Origin: Candidatus Rokuibacteriota bacterium
Lineage (GTDB): Bacteria > Methylomirabilota > Methylomirabilia > Rokubacteriales > CSP1-6
NCBI GenBank assembly: GCA_016188005.1
Contig: JACPIQ010000008.1
Coordinates: forward strand, 62,001 to 126,000
DNA: 64,000 nt
Direction: 5' to 3'
Each line of letters opens with the position of its first letter. Positions within the stretch are counted from its first letter, which is position 1. The position numbers and the translations under genes were made by a program. The notes under the pieces are model-generated. The model was not told where the DNA came from. It ran no database searches and was given only the letters and a program-made list of their open reading frames with translations. Below, one piece after another: positions 1 through 8,450 of the stretch.

Positions 1-479
1 CCCCAAGCGAACCCAAAGCGGGCCAAGCGACATTCAACCTGCAGATCTGTCGCGACCTGGCCACCGAGCATACGCCGTGCCAGACACGGGCACTGTCACC
101 CATCCAGTTGAAACAACGAATGGAATCCCACCCACGGCTGAATCGCCGGCATGCCGGGCTCGTCACCTTGTAAGGATTCCCGACGGGTTCCCAGAGCGAA
201 ACCCGCTTCGATTGGCAGGCGACGAAGCCGATCACGGGCGTCGCCCTTGAGCGGGTGTTCCAGCCCCTCCTTCGGCCGGCGTAGCGGTCTCAGAGCAGGG
301 ACGGCTGGTTGCCCTTGTACCGGTCCCAGTCGGGACCACTTCCTATGGAACCTCCTCCGCCGTCCTCTTGCCGACCGGGACAGTCTGGGGCTGAGCCTCG
401 AGGGCTTCGAGCCGATCGGTCCTCTGGCCAGCAAGCTCTGGACCTTCACGCCCGCGGATTCTCGTACGGCCCACCTGTG
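1..479. other. Stretch with no recognisable gene
   Basis: Open frames exist on both strands, but none gives a protein with a recognisable motif, a good ribosome binding site or a neighbour that would support it. The stretch looks less GC-rich than what follows. No tRNA, CRISPR or clear inverted repeat was seen. The window edge may have cut off a feature that lies to the left. Confidence 0.4.
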
Positions 480-683
480 TCAGATGCCCGCACGGCGCCA
501 CCGCGCGTGCACGCTGAACCCGAGCACCACTCCGGACCCCAAAATGAGCAACATCAGCGTCGAAGGCTCCGGCACTGTAGCCAAGTCGAGCGTAATCCCC
601 GTGCTCGGGGTATTGCTGCCGCATCCGAATCTCCGGTCGTCCGTGGTCGTGCAGGCAAAGCTCACCAACGAAAAATCCTTATC
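480..683 (-). pseudogene. Remnant of a PEP-CTERM surface protein (C-terminal sorting signal only)
   Basis: The last 67 codons before the stop end in a textbook PEP-CTERM sorting signal: VPEPSTLMLLILGSGVVLG, a hydrophobic stretch, then a basic tail with RWRR. This tripartite tail is the substrate of exosortase. Before it there are only about 36 residues, including two cysteines. The reading frame then runs into the 3' end of the neighbouring luciferase-like gene. No ATG is present in frame; TTG and GTG codons at about residues 6-7 are the only possible starts. I therefore read it as the left-over 3' end of a longer gene, although a very short real gene cannot be excluded. Exosortase is not in the window. 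Confidence 0.55.
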
Positions 684-733
684 GATCCTATGCGCGGGGC
701 ATGAGCGACGGTCGCCGCCGGCGGAGCCCGGGC

Positions 734-1615
734 TCATCCGGCGTCGCGCCGGTACGGCGCGATGACGTGGGTGGCGATGGACTCCAGGCGCTGGAGCACC
801 TTGTCGCGATCGAGGCTGAACACCGGCGCGAGCAGGTGCCGCACGCCCTGGGCGGCGAAGTGGTGGGCAAGATCCAGCGTGAGCCGATCCGTGGGCGAGG
901 CGCTGATGACGAACTCCGCCTCCGTGCGTCCGGCCCGGTCCAGCGCCTCGCGGAGGAGGCGGAGCTTGCCGGGCAGGTCGGCCGCCGAGGTGGCGGCCGA
1001 GTGCCATCCGTCCCCGAGCCGCGCCGCGCGGCCGAGCGCCGCTGGACTCTCGCCGCCGATCCAGAGAGGCACGTGCGGCTTCTGCGCGGGCTTGGGGGCG
1101 AAGCCACAGTCCTCGACCTGGAAGTACTGACCCGAGAAGCGCGGGTGCTCCTCGGTCCAGAGGACCTTCATGAGCCGCAGGTACTCGTCCATGCGGCGGC
1201 CACGGTCGTGGAACGAGGCCCCGAGGAGGGTGAACTCCTCTTCCATCCAGCCCACGCCGGCCCCGAAGATGACGCGCCCCCGCGAGAGGTGGTCGGCGCT
1301 GGCGATCTGCTTGGCGGTGACGATGGGGTGCCGCATGGGCACCACCGTGATGCTGGTGCCGAGGCGGATCGTCGTGGTGTGGGCGGCGAGGTAGCCGAGG
1401 GCGACCATGGGATCGAGCCAGTCCAGGTCCGGGTCGTACGGGAAGCTGCCGTCCCGGGAATACGGGTAGGTCGAGGCCAGGCGCCGCGGGACGATGATGT
1501 GATCGGCCAGGAACACCGAGTGATAGCCCAGCTCCTCGGCCCGGCGCGCGACGCGCGCCAGCGTCTCGGGCTCGGCGAGGGGTCCCACGCCGAAGATGTG
1601 TGCGCCGAAGTCCAT
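734..1615 (-). CDS. LLM-class F420-dependent oxidoreductase (TIGR03619-like)
   Basis: A 293-residue luciferase-like monooxygenase-fold protein. Family hallmarks are an N-terminal strand with MDFGAHIFGVGPLAEPE, the segment ELGYHSVFLADHI, a central RLGTSITVVPMRHP, the FGAGVGWMEEEF block and PLWIGGESPAALGRAARLG near residue 190. Members use F420 or FMN to oxidise or reduce small organic substrates; the substrate cannot be read from sequence. The ATG is preceded by AAAGGAGG at ideal spacing. It lies downstream of the vapBC pair on the same strand, about 30 bases from vapC, and is probably unrelated to it. A second LLM protein lies at 56274-57302, which fits an organism that makes F420. Confidence 0.85.
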   Translation of the reverse strand: MDFGAHIFGVGPLAEPETLARVARRAEELGYHSVFLADHIIVPRRLASTYPYSRDGSFPYDPDLDWLDPMVALGYLAAHTTTIRLGTSITVVPMRHPIVTAKQIASADHLSRGRVIFGAGVGWMEEEFTLLGASFHDRGRRMDEYLRLMKVLWTEEHPRFSGQYFQVEDCGFAPKPAQKPHVPLWIGGESPAALGRAARLGDGWHSAATSAADLPGKLRLLREALDRAGRTEAEFVISASPTDRLTLDLAHHFAAQGVRHLLAPVFSLDRDKVLQRLESIATHVIAPYRRDAG

Positions 1616-1645
1616 GAGTCCTCCTTTGCGCGGCGGGGGTGTCGG

Positions 1646-2095
1646 CTAACGCCGGTGCGCGGCTGGGCTTTCGGGGTTGATGACCGTGAGGCCCTCGGCC
1701 TCCGCCGCCCGGAGGAGCCGATTGTCGGCGGCGACGAAGGTGATGGGCTCGCCCAGCTCCGTGTGAAGGCGGCACGCCGAGGCGAGGTGAATGGCGTCGA
1801 ACCCCTTCAGCGGGTGACGCTGGATGAGCTGGCGGGCGACATCGAGGACGGGGCCAGAGAGGTCGACGCGGAGACAGCCCTGCCAGTCGTGCTCGAACTG
1901 GCGACAGGACCCGGCGTACTCGGCAGGCGAGAGGTCGCGCTCCCGGTGACGGCGTGTGAGTCCGGCGTACACCTCGGCGTAGGCGATGTTCGCCGTCGCG
2001 AACAGTCCCTCTCGGGCCAGGATGGCCTGGACGAGCGGGGTTCCCCTCTCGTCGACGAAGCGCTTGATGAGCGCGCTGGTATCGAGATAGTTCAT
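1646..2095 (-). CDS. vapC: PIN-domain toxin, VapC family
   Basis: A 149-residue PIN-domain ribonuclease. The start MNYLDTSALIKRF carries the first catalytic aspartate (D5). Further acidic positions lie in YAEVYAGL, in FDAIHLASA and in the AADNRLLRAAEAEGL block near the C-terminus. VapC toxins cleave tRNA or rRNA when not held by antitoxin. The ATG overlaps the antitoxin stop as ATGA, so the two are translationally coupled, antitoxin first. Length and residue pattern are intact, so the toxin is probably active. Confidence 0.88.
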   Translation of the reverse strand: MNYLDTSALIKRFVDERGTPLVQAILAREGLFATANIAYAEVYAGLTRRHRERDLSPAEYAGSCRQFEHDWQGCLRVDLSGPVLDVARQLIQRHPLKGFDAIHLASACRLHTELGEPITFVAADNRLLRAAEAEGLTVINPESPAAHRR

Positions 2096-2373
2096 CTCCG
2101 GTCTTCGAGGATCGTCCTGGAGAGCGGCTTGCCGCGAACCCGGACCAGCCGGACGCGCCTCAACAACTTCCGGGTGGGCAAGGTCACCACACCCCGTGCG
2201 GCCAGCTTCGCCAGTCGCGCCTCCAGGCTCACGGGGGTCTCTGCCGACAGGATGGGCTGGAGCAGGGCGATCGGCTTTCCCCTCTCGGTGACGATAACCT
2301 CTTCGCCGCGCTTGGTCCGACGGAGGTACTCCGCGAGGCGGTTCTTAAGCTCCCGGACGCCGACGCTGCCCAT
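2092..2373 (-). CDS. vapB: Antitoxin of the Phd/YefM type, partner of VapC
   Basis: A 93-residue protein beginning MGSVGVRELKNRLAEYLRR and continuing with GEEVIVTERGKPIALLQP, the typical Phd/YefM DNA-binding fold that dimerises and represses its own promoter. The C-terminal part (LPTRKLLRRVRLVR and beyond) would be the toxin-binding tail. The ATG chosen has a GGGAGGGG ribosome binding site. The open frame runs further upstream but without family similarity. The stop overlaps the vapC start by ATGA. Functional annotation rests on the fold plus the adjacent PIN protein. Confidence 0.85.
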   Translation of the reverse strand: MGSVGVRELKNRLAEYLRRTKRGEEVIVTERGKPIALLQPILSAETPVSLEARLAKLAARGVVTLPTRKLLRRVRLVRVRGKPLSRTILEDRR

Positions 2374-2533
2374 GGCCGCCCCTCCCTGGTGGCCATTGTA
2401 GCCACATGGCACAGGAACGAGCAAGACCTCCGTTCGGCATTTCGCCCGGGGGCGCATCGCGGGTAGACTGGCGGCCGGGAAGAGGCGCAGGTTGCACCGG
2501 CTTCCCGGGGAGCCCGACGTGGCCGATGGCGGG

Positions 2534-3814
2534 GTGAGGACGGCGCTGTTCGCCGCCATCAGCAGGCGGTGCTTCTACGGCTGGACTGTCCTGGCCGTGG
2601 CCGGTCTCGGCATCTTCGCCAGCGGCGCCGGCCAGTCGCATATCTTCAGCGTCTTCAGCGGGCCCATCGGCGGGGACCTCGGCCTGTCCAAGGCTGCGAT
2701 CGGATCGGCGTACGGCCTCGCCACCCTCGTGGCGGCCCTCTGTCTGCCGTACATGGGCCGGCTGCTGGACCGCTTCGGGCCCCGCCGTACGATTGCCGTG
2801 GTGGTGCTGCTGTTCGGCGCCGCCTGCCTGGCTCTGGGCGGCGCCGCGAACATCGTCTGGCTCGCCGCCGGCTTCGCGGCGCTCCGGTGCCTCGGCATGG
2901 GCGCGCTGATGCTCGCCTGCACGAACCTGGTCTCGCAGTGGTTCAGCCGCCGCCGTGGCCTCGCGCTGAGCCTGATGGCGCTCGGCTTCGCCGCCTCGAT
3001 GGCGATTCACCCGCCGCTGGGCCAGTACCTGGCCGAGACGCTGGGATGGCGGCGGGCCTGGGTCATCCTGGGTCTTCTCACCTGGGTGCTGCTGCTGCCG
3101 CCGATCGTCCTGCTCGTGCACGACAGGCCGGAGGACAAGGGGCTTCGACCGGACGGCGATCCGCCCGAGCCCGCAGTCGCCGGGGCCGACAGCCCCGCCA
3201 CGACCGCCCCGAATGGACTGACCTTGCGCGCGGCGCTCGGGACGCCCGCCTTCTACATCGTCGGGGCCGGCTTCTTCACCACCACGATGATGGCGACGAC
3301 CCTGCACTTCTATCAGGTCTCGATCCTGGGGGCGCAGGGGGTGGCCGCGGAGATCGCCGCGCGGGTCTTCCCGGTGTCGGCGTTGACGATGGTGCTGGCC
3401 ATGCCCTTCGTCGGCCGCCTCTTCGATCGGTGGCGCACGCGGCACGTCTTCGCCGGGGGCCTGCTCGTCAGCGCCGGCGCGCTCGTCGGCGTGACGCTCG
3501 TCCACGACGTCGCCACGGCCGTGCTCTACGGCATGCTCTTCGGGATCAACAATGCCTCGACGATGACGATGTTCGGCTACATGTGGCCGCGCTACTTCGG
3601 CCGCCGGCACCTCGGCAGCATCCAGGGCATGGGCCAGATGATCGGCGCCCTCGGGGCCGCGCTGGGGCCCTTACCCGTGGGGCTCGCCTTCGACCTCACG
3701 GGCAGCGCCGCGGCCACGCTGCGGCTGCTGGCGCTCCTGCCGATCGCCTGCGCCGTGGCGGCGAGCTTCCTCAGGACACCGCGCGGCGTCACGGGTGGCG
3801 AGCACCTGGAGTGA
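2534..3814 (+). CDS. Major facilitator superfamily transporter
   Basis: A 426-residue integral membrane protein with about twelve hydrophobic segments. The loop after the second segment reads GRLLDRFGPRR, the MFS motif A, and a related GRLFDRWRTRH recurs in the second half, as expected for the internal duplication. QWFSRRRGLALSLM after helix 4 is common in the monocarboxylate/oxalate-formate antiporter branch. Substrate is unknown; an organic acid is the best guess. I took the GTG at 2534 because the preceding 14 codons look non-coding, but the ribosome binding site is poor and another start is possible. It is divergent from vapBC. Confidence 0.85.
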   Translation: MRTALFAAISRRCFYGWTVLAVAGLGIFASGAGQSHIFSVFSGPIGGDLGLSKAAIGSAYGLATLVAALCLPYMGRLLDRFGPRRTIAVVVLLFGAACLALGGAANIVWLAAGFAALRCLGMGALMLACTNLVSQWFSRRRGLALSLMALGFAASMAIHPPLGQYLAETLGWRRAWVILGLLTWVLLLPPIVLLVHDRPEDKGLRPDGDPPEPAVAGADSPATTAPNGLTLRAALGTPAFYIVGAGFFTTTMMATTLHFYQVSILGAQGVAAEIAARVFPVSALTMVLAMPFVGRLFDRWRTRHVFAGGLLVSAGALVGVTLVHDVATAVLYGMLFGINNASTMTMFGYMWPRYFGRRHLGSIQGMGQMIGALGAALGPLPVGLAFDLTGSAAATLRLLALLPIACAVAASFLRTPRGVTGGEHLE

Positions 3815-4084
3815 CGGGGCGGCCACCAGCCCGCTCCCGATCGGAGCCTGAGCCCGCGGGATCTCGGACACGCCTTGGACGCGGCCGCGTTGTGCCACGC
3901 CCGTGCCAGGCTGTCACGACAGATGCGGGTACCGCCGGCGACGATGACGAAGCTCCGGTGAATTCTGAAGCCAACTTGGACGGTGCCTGAGGTTTGGCAA
4001 GGCGGTTGCTGTGCAGGTCCTCATGGTCCCGAGGTGGCTGCGGGGGACACCGTGACGATCCATGGCTTCGGGGAGGAATCGCCG

Positions 4085-6019
4085 ATGACGATCCGGCTGC
4101 GACGCGGAAGCAGGCTCGCCTCTCGTCTGGTGCTGATGGCGGCCGTCCTGGTCCTGGCGGCGGGGCTGTGCGCAGGACCGGCCCGGGCGCAGGAGGTGAT
4201 CACCAACGAGTCGGTGGTGGCCATGACAAGAGCCGGGCTTCCCGAGTCGGTGATCGTCGCCAAGCTCCGCTCGGGGCATTCGGCGCTGGACCTGCGCGCC
4301 GACGCGCTGATCGCGCTGAAGCAGGCTGGCGTCTCGGATCGGATCCTGGAAGCCATGGTGGCGACGGGCAGCGCTGCGCCGGACGCAGGCTCGAGCGCGC
4401 CCGCTCCTGCGGGACCGTCCTCGCACCTCGGGGACCCCCCGGCGGGCCCGCGTCTGCCTGGGCCCATGTCGCAGCTCCCGGGCAGCGAGGCGCTCCTGCC
4501 GCCGTCCGGAGCTGGAGAGGCGCCGCCGATGGCCCCGCCGCCAGCGTGGGCCGCGGGCAGCGCGGCTCCGCAGGCCGCCGACGCGCAGGATGGTCTGGGC
4601 GCACTGCTGGGCGCGCTCAAGAGCATCGCCGATCTCGTCGCGAGCACCGGCAGCAAGGCGGAACGACGGCAAGACGCGGGCGGCGAGGTCGGTCCGCCAC
4701 CCGAGCCCATCCTCGGCAGCCCGGCGCCGCCAGCGCTGCCCGAGGTCCCGCCGGCTCCGGCCGCTGAGGGCCCCTCGCCAATGCCGCCGGAACCCGTCCC
4801 CGCGACCCCTCCGGTATCGCCCTCGGCAGGAAGCGCGCCGGACCCGAGGCAGTTCGCGCCGCGGACCGGCCGGCTGGGCGTGCGGGTCGAGACCCTCACC
4901 GCCGAGGCGGCGCGGTCGCTGGGCACGGGCGCCAGCGAGGGTGCGGTGCTGCGCGAGGTGTTTCCGGACAGTGCGGCCGCGGTTGCCGGGCTGCGCCCCG
5001 GGGATGTGGTGACGCGGATCAACGGCCAGAGTGTCCGATCGTCGGAGGAGATGCTCGCAGCGCTCGCCCACCGGATGCGCGGCGAGCGCAGCCGCCTCGC
5101 TGTGGTTCGCGGGAGCGCCGCGGGGGAGATCGTGGTCCCGGCGGCCTCCGAGTTCTCCTCTCCGGACCAGGGGGCGCCGCTGGCCGCGAGGCCGGAGAGG
5201 CCGCCCGTGGCGACTCCGAGGCCGGCGGCACCGCCGGCGGGGCTGGCCGCGGCGGCGGGGACCTACCGCTGCTGGATGTTCAACGTGGGTGGGGCCGGCG
5301 GGCGCTGTCGCACCTCCCCTCCGATCATCCTCCGCGCCGACGGCACCTACGAGGAATCGAGCACGCGGGGCAGCTGGACGCTGCGCGGGAGCCAGGTGTT
5401 GCTCGCGGGCTCCACCGTCCGCGGCGCGGGGCGGCTGGAGTCCGGCAACCAGATCGTCTTCGAGTACGTCTACAACGGCCAGCCTCATCGCGTCACCTAT
5501 CTCCGTCAGGACGGCACCGGCGCCGATGCGCCGGCCGGCGCGCCGGCCCGGACCGTCGCGGCGCCCCCCGCGACGCCGGCCCCGCCGGCGGCGGCCCCGT
5601 CGCGGGTGCCGGTGGAGCTCACGATCCGCTTCGCCGCGTCGGACGGGTCGGTGGGCTGGATCAACAGCGTCGCGCTGATCCCGGCCGGCGGGACGACGGG
5701 CCCCGAGGCGCTGGGACGAACGGATGGCAAGCGGTCAGTGGCTGCCTCGTTCCGGTCGGTGGAGGCGGGGCATGTCTACACGGTGCACGTGTCGAGCGGG
5801 CTGCACCGCTGGCCGGTGGGCACGATCGATCTGCGCGCGCCAGCGGGGCCGGTGGCGCTGACGGTGAACGCGCCCGCCCCGGCCGCGCGCCGGGACAGTG
5901 GCGCGCCCGCGCCCAGAGACGCCGTCGCGCCCGCACGCGCCGAGCCAGCGGGAGCCGCCGCCGGGAAGCCCTGCGACCCGCGGCTGCCCCGGTACGCGCA
6001 GAAGGGATGCACAGAGTGA
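4085..6019 (+). CDS. Secreted or periplasmic PDZ-domain protein with proline/alanine-rich linkers
   Basis: A 644-residue protein. Residues 1-37 form a signal peptide (basic start, a VLVLAAGLCAG core, ARAQ cleavage site). A short alpha-helical domain follows (ITNESVVAMTRAGLPESVIVAKL to about residue 95). Next comes a long Pro/Ala/Gly-rich linker, then a PDZ domain from about 258 to 355 with the GRLGVRVETL opening and the GLRPGDVVTRINGQSV carboxylate-binding region. A compact domain around 395-475 (YRCWMFNVGG, then YVYNGQPHRVTYLR) and a second low-complexity region lead to a C-terminus with two cysteines. PDZ domains bind exposed C-termini; no protease domain is present, so this is a binding or scaffold protein. 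The ATG has GGGGAGGAA upstream. The next gene starts 28 bases downstream and is also secreted. Confidence 0.7.
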   Translation: MTIRLRRGSRLASRLVLMAAVLVLAAGLCAGPARAQEVITNESVVAMTRAGLPESVIVAKLRSGHSALDLRADALIALKQAGVSDRILEAMVATGSAAPDAGSSAPAPAGPSSHLGDPPAGPRLPGPMSQLPGSEALLPPSGAGEAPPMAPPPAWAAGSAAPQAADAQDGLGALLGALKSIADLVASTGSKAERRQDAGGEVGPPPEPILGSPAPPALPEVPPAPAAEGPSPMPPEPVPATPPVSPSAGSAPDPRQFAPRTGRLGVRVETLTAEAARSLGTGASEGAVLREVFPDSAAAVAGLRPGDVVTRINGQSVRSSEEMLAALAHRMRGERSRLAVVRGSAAGEIVVPAASEFSSPDQGAPLAARPERPPVATPRPAAPPAGLAAAAGTYRCWMFNVGGAGGRCRTSPPIILRADGTYEESSTRGSWTLRGSQVLLAGSTVRGAGRLESGNQIVFEYVYNGQPHRVTYLRQDGTGADAPAGAPARTVAAPPATPAPPAAAPSRVPVELTIRFAASDGSVGWINSVALIPAGGTTGPEALGRTDGKRSVAASFRSVEAGHVYTVHVSSGLHRWPVGTIDLRAPAGPVALTVNAPAPAARRDSGAPAPRDAVAPARAEPAGAAAGKPCDPRLPRYAQKGCTE

Positions 6020-6047
6020 CGGGCGGAAGGTCGCCGAGGAGGAAGTC

Positions 6048-8363
6048 ATGACAGGTCTACTGTCGGCCGCCAGGATCGCCGCTGCCGTCCTGACCGTGGG
6101 GGTGCTGCTGGCGGAGGTGCCCCGGCCGGAGGCGGGCCGCCCCTCCCGGCAGTGCCGCGAGGGTGAGAGCGTCGAGCAATGCGCGCGGCGCGAGCGACTG
6201 CAGGGCAAGGCCACGCAGGCCGCCGCGCGCGTTCGGACGACCTACCGGCAGGTCCTCAACCGGGAGCCCACTCAGGACGAGATCAACTTCCACGTGGGGT
6301 TGGGGGGACCGTGGAGCATCGGGGCTGGCACCGACGGCGCGGTCCGCGCCAGCGTGCAGCTGTTCGACCGGGTCGACAAGCGATACCCCCGTCACGGCCG
6401 CATCGTCTTCAAGGGCTGGGCGGAGATCCCGCAGTGGCTGCCGGACGACGTCTGGGTCAAGCGGCATGCCGAGGCCATGGCGCGGGGGGAGCTGGACGAG
6501 TCATCGTTGCGGGCGCAGCTGCGGGATCGCACCGTGACCTGGGCCATCCAGAGGGCATTCGAGGCCGAGCTGAAGTCACAGGGGTCGCTGGGCCCCTTCC
6601 TCCTGGATCCTGGGAGCCGGACGTGGAAGCTCGCCCGGGGGCAGGTCGACCGCGGCACCGTGCAGGGCATCAACGGGCTGGCGACGTGGCTGAAGACCCA
6701 CCCGCAGGTGCGCCAGGACGTGGCCGATCTTCCGCGACTCGAGCGGGAGGCGGCTGCCGCGGCGCTGGAGGCGAGCTTCGCGGCCGAGGTGACGCGCTGG
6801 CCGGCGCTGGCGAGCTATCTTCGCGAGGATCGGCGGCCGCCGCTCAAGGCAGCGCTGGCCGACCTTCGGGCGGGCCAGGAGGGCGGCGGACCGGACGGGA
6901 TCCGGCGCTGGCTCGCGCGCCAGGAGGTGCGCGCGCGCTACTGGCAGACTCATGGCGTGGGCAGCCGCGTCGCCACACTCGAGCGCGACGCGGTGGTGAC
7001 GGGGCTACAGGGGGCATTCGACCGCGAGGTGAGGTTGTTCCCTGGCCTCATGGGCTACCTGCTGGACCCGAGCCAGCCGCCCTACCGCACGGCGCTGGTG
7101 GATCTGCGGGCGGGGCGCGAGGGGGGCGGGGCCGCGGGGATCGCCGCCTATCTGCGGAAGCCCGGGGTCCGCGACTACTACTGGAGCGCGCTGGGCATCG
7201 TGCAGCAGTACGCGCTGCAGGAGCGGGAGGCGGTCCGTGAGGCGCTGACGGCGGCCTTCGCCAGCGAGGTGCGCTCGCGGCCCGCGCTGGTCGCCTATCT
7301 CGTGGACGAGGGGCAGCCGCCCTACCGCACGGCGCTGGTGGATCTGCGGGCAGGGCGCGAAGGAGGCGGCGCAGAAGGGATCGCGACCTACCTGGGGAAG
7401 CCCGGGGTCCGCCAGTACTACTGGAATACCCTCGGCATCGGGCGGAAGGCCGTGGAGCTCGCCGCCCGCGAGACCGCCCAGGCCGTGCTCCAGGGCGCGC
7501 GGGAGACCCTGGGCCAGGGCGTCGTCCTGCTCGGGGCGGCGAGCAACAAGTGCGTGAGACCGATGGGGTCCACCAGCGGCGCGGCGCTGCAGCTGGTGGA
7601 GTGCACGGGTCAGGCGGACCAGCGCTTCGAGCTCGTCGACGGCGCGCTCAAGTTCCAGGGGAAGTGCGTCGACGCCCGCGGCGGCCAGGGCCGGAACGGG
7701 GACGCCATCTTGCTCTGGGACTGCACCGGAGGAGCCAACCAGCGGTGGGCGGCGGACGGCGACGGACGCATCAAGGGGATCAACGGCCGGTGCCTCGACG
7801 TGGAGAAGGAAAATATGGCGGCCGGCGCGAGGCTCGTGCTCTGGGATTGCAAGTGGCCGGCGGCCCGGCACCAGCAGTGGTTCGTCGGCCGGCGGCTCGG
7901 GTTCGCCTACGCCTTCTTCCGCCCCAACATGCCGCTGGTCGCCGGCCACGTCGGCTGGGGCTATCAGCAGGCCGACGGCAGCTTCCGCGCGGGCGCGGTG
8001 GACGGCACAGGGATCGCGCCTTACATCGCCTCGCAGGACGACCGCGGGTACCACTGGATCGAGAAATTCCCCACCGAGAAGGCGATGACGGATTACTTCC
8101 GGCGCTGGGGCGAAGGGACCAAGGACGCACAGTATACCGAGGTCAAGCGCATCGCGGTGCTGGATCCGGACTACGAGGGCGCCCGCGCGAAGGCGGACTC
8201 CTTCGTGGGCTCGGGCTACATCGTGGTCATCAAGAACTGCATGGACGAGACCAACGCGGTCATCCAGGCGTACGGCGCCAAGGGGATGCCGTGGCCGCAG
8301 ACGAACTGGTTCCCCTACTTCTGGTTCACCAACATGGCGAGCACCGCGCATCACCGGCTGTAG
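6048..8363 (+). CDS. Large secreted protein: four 80-residue repeats, ricin-B-type lectin region, possible permuted papain-fold domain
   Basis: A 771-residue protein with an N-terminal signal peptide and, near residues 66-80, a TYRQVLNREPTQDEI segment resembling DUF4214. From about residue 165 to 470 there are four repeats of exactly 80 residues (240 bases), with consensus YLxD-PPxxxALxDLRAGxEGGG-GI-YL-PxVRxYYW; the first is degenerate. Residues about 490-611 hold three blocks ending QRF, QRW and QQW with paired cysteines, as in ricin-B lectins that bind sugars. The last 160 residues contain GHVGWGY and later KNCMDETNAVIQAYG; a histidine ahead of a cysteine recalls permuted NlpC/P60 or LRAT-like hydrolases, but that is a guess. 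The ATG follows GAGGAGGAAG. Likely an extracellular carbohydrate-interacting protein. Confidence 0.65.
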   Translation: MTGLLSAARIAAAVLTVGVLLAEVPRPEAGRPSRQCREGESVEQCARRERLQGKATQAAARVRTTYRQVLNREPTQDEINFHVGLGGPWSIGAGTDGAVRASVQLFDRVDKRYPRHGRIVFKGWAEIPQWLPDDVWVKRHAEAMARGELDESSLRAQLRDRTVTWAIQRAFEAELKSQGSLGPFLLDPGSRTWKLARGQVDRGTVQGINGLATWLKTHPQVRQDVADLPRLEREAAAAALEASFAAEVTRWPALASYLREDRRPPLKAALADLRAGQEGGGPDGIRRWLARQEVRARYWQTHGVGSRVATLERDAVVTGLQGAFDREVRLFPGLMGYLLDPSQPPYRTALVDLRAGREGGGAAGIAAYLRKPGVRDYYWSALGIVQQYALQEREAVREALTAAFASEVRSRPALVAYLVDEGQPPYRTALVDLRAGREGGGAEGIATYLGKPGVRQYYWNTLGIGRKAVELAARETAQAVLQGARETLGQGVVLLGAASNKCVRPMGSTSGAALQLVECTGQADQRFELVDGALKFQGKCVDARGGQGRNGDAILLWDCTGGANQRWAADGDGRIKGINGRCLDVEKENMAAGARLVLWDCKWPAARHQQWFVGRRLGFAYAFFRPNMPLVAGHVGWGYQQADGSFRAGAVDGTGIAPYIASQDDRGYHWIEKFPTEKAMTDYFRRWGEGTKDAQYTEVKRIAVLDPDYEGARAKADSFVGSGYIVVIKNCMDETNAVIQAYGAKGMPWPQTNWFPYFWFTNMASTAHHRL
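6600..7460 (+). repeat. In-gene tandem repeats, 240-base period
   Basis: Equivalent codons recur at exact 240-base steps (for example 6841, 7081, 7321, with a degenerate copy at 6601). The third and fourth copies share 38 identical bases at 7074-7111 and 7314-7351, so that duplication is recent or is kept uniform by gene conversion. Confidence 0.85.
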
Positions 8364-8430
8364 TCCCGGGGGCGACCTCCGGAGGGTCCGCCGGGAGCCG
8401 TCGGGGATCGCGGCGCGTGGCGGGCGTGCT

Positions 8431-8450
8431 GGATTGCAAGACCTGACCCC
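8431..8450. repeat. Half copy of the GGGGTCAGGTCTTGCA element (right arm only)
   Basis: The sequence ending in TTGCAAGACCTGACCCC is the right arm of the element found complete at 9905-9964, 16638-16731 and 52206-52343. No left arm is present nearby. Its outer end touches the TAG stop of gltD on the minus strand. Confidence 0.85.
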
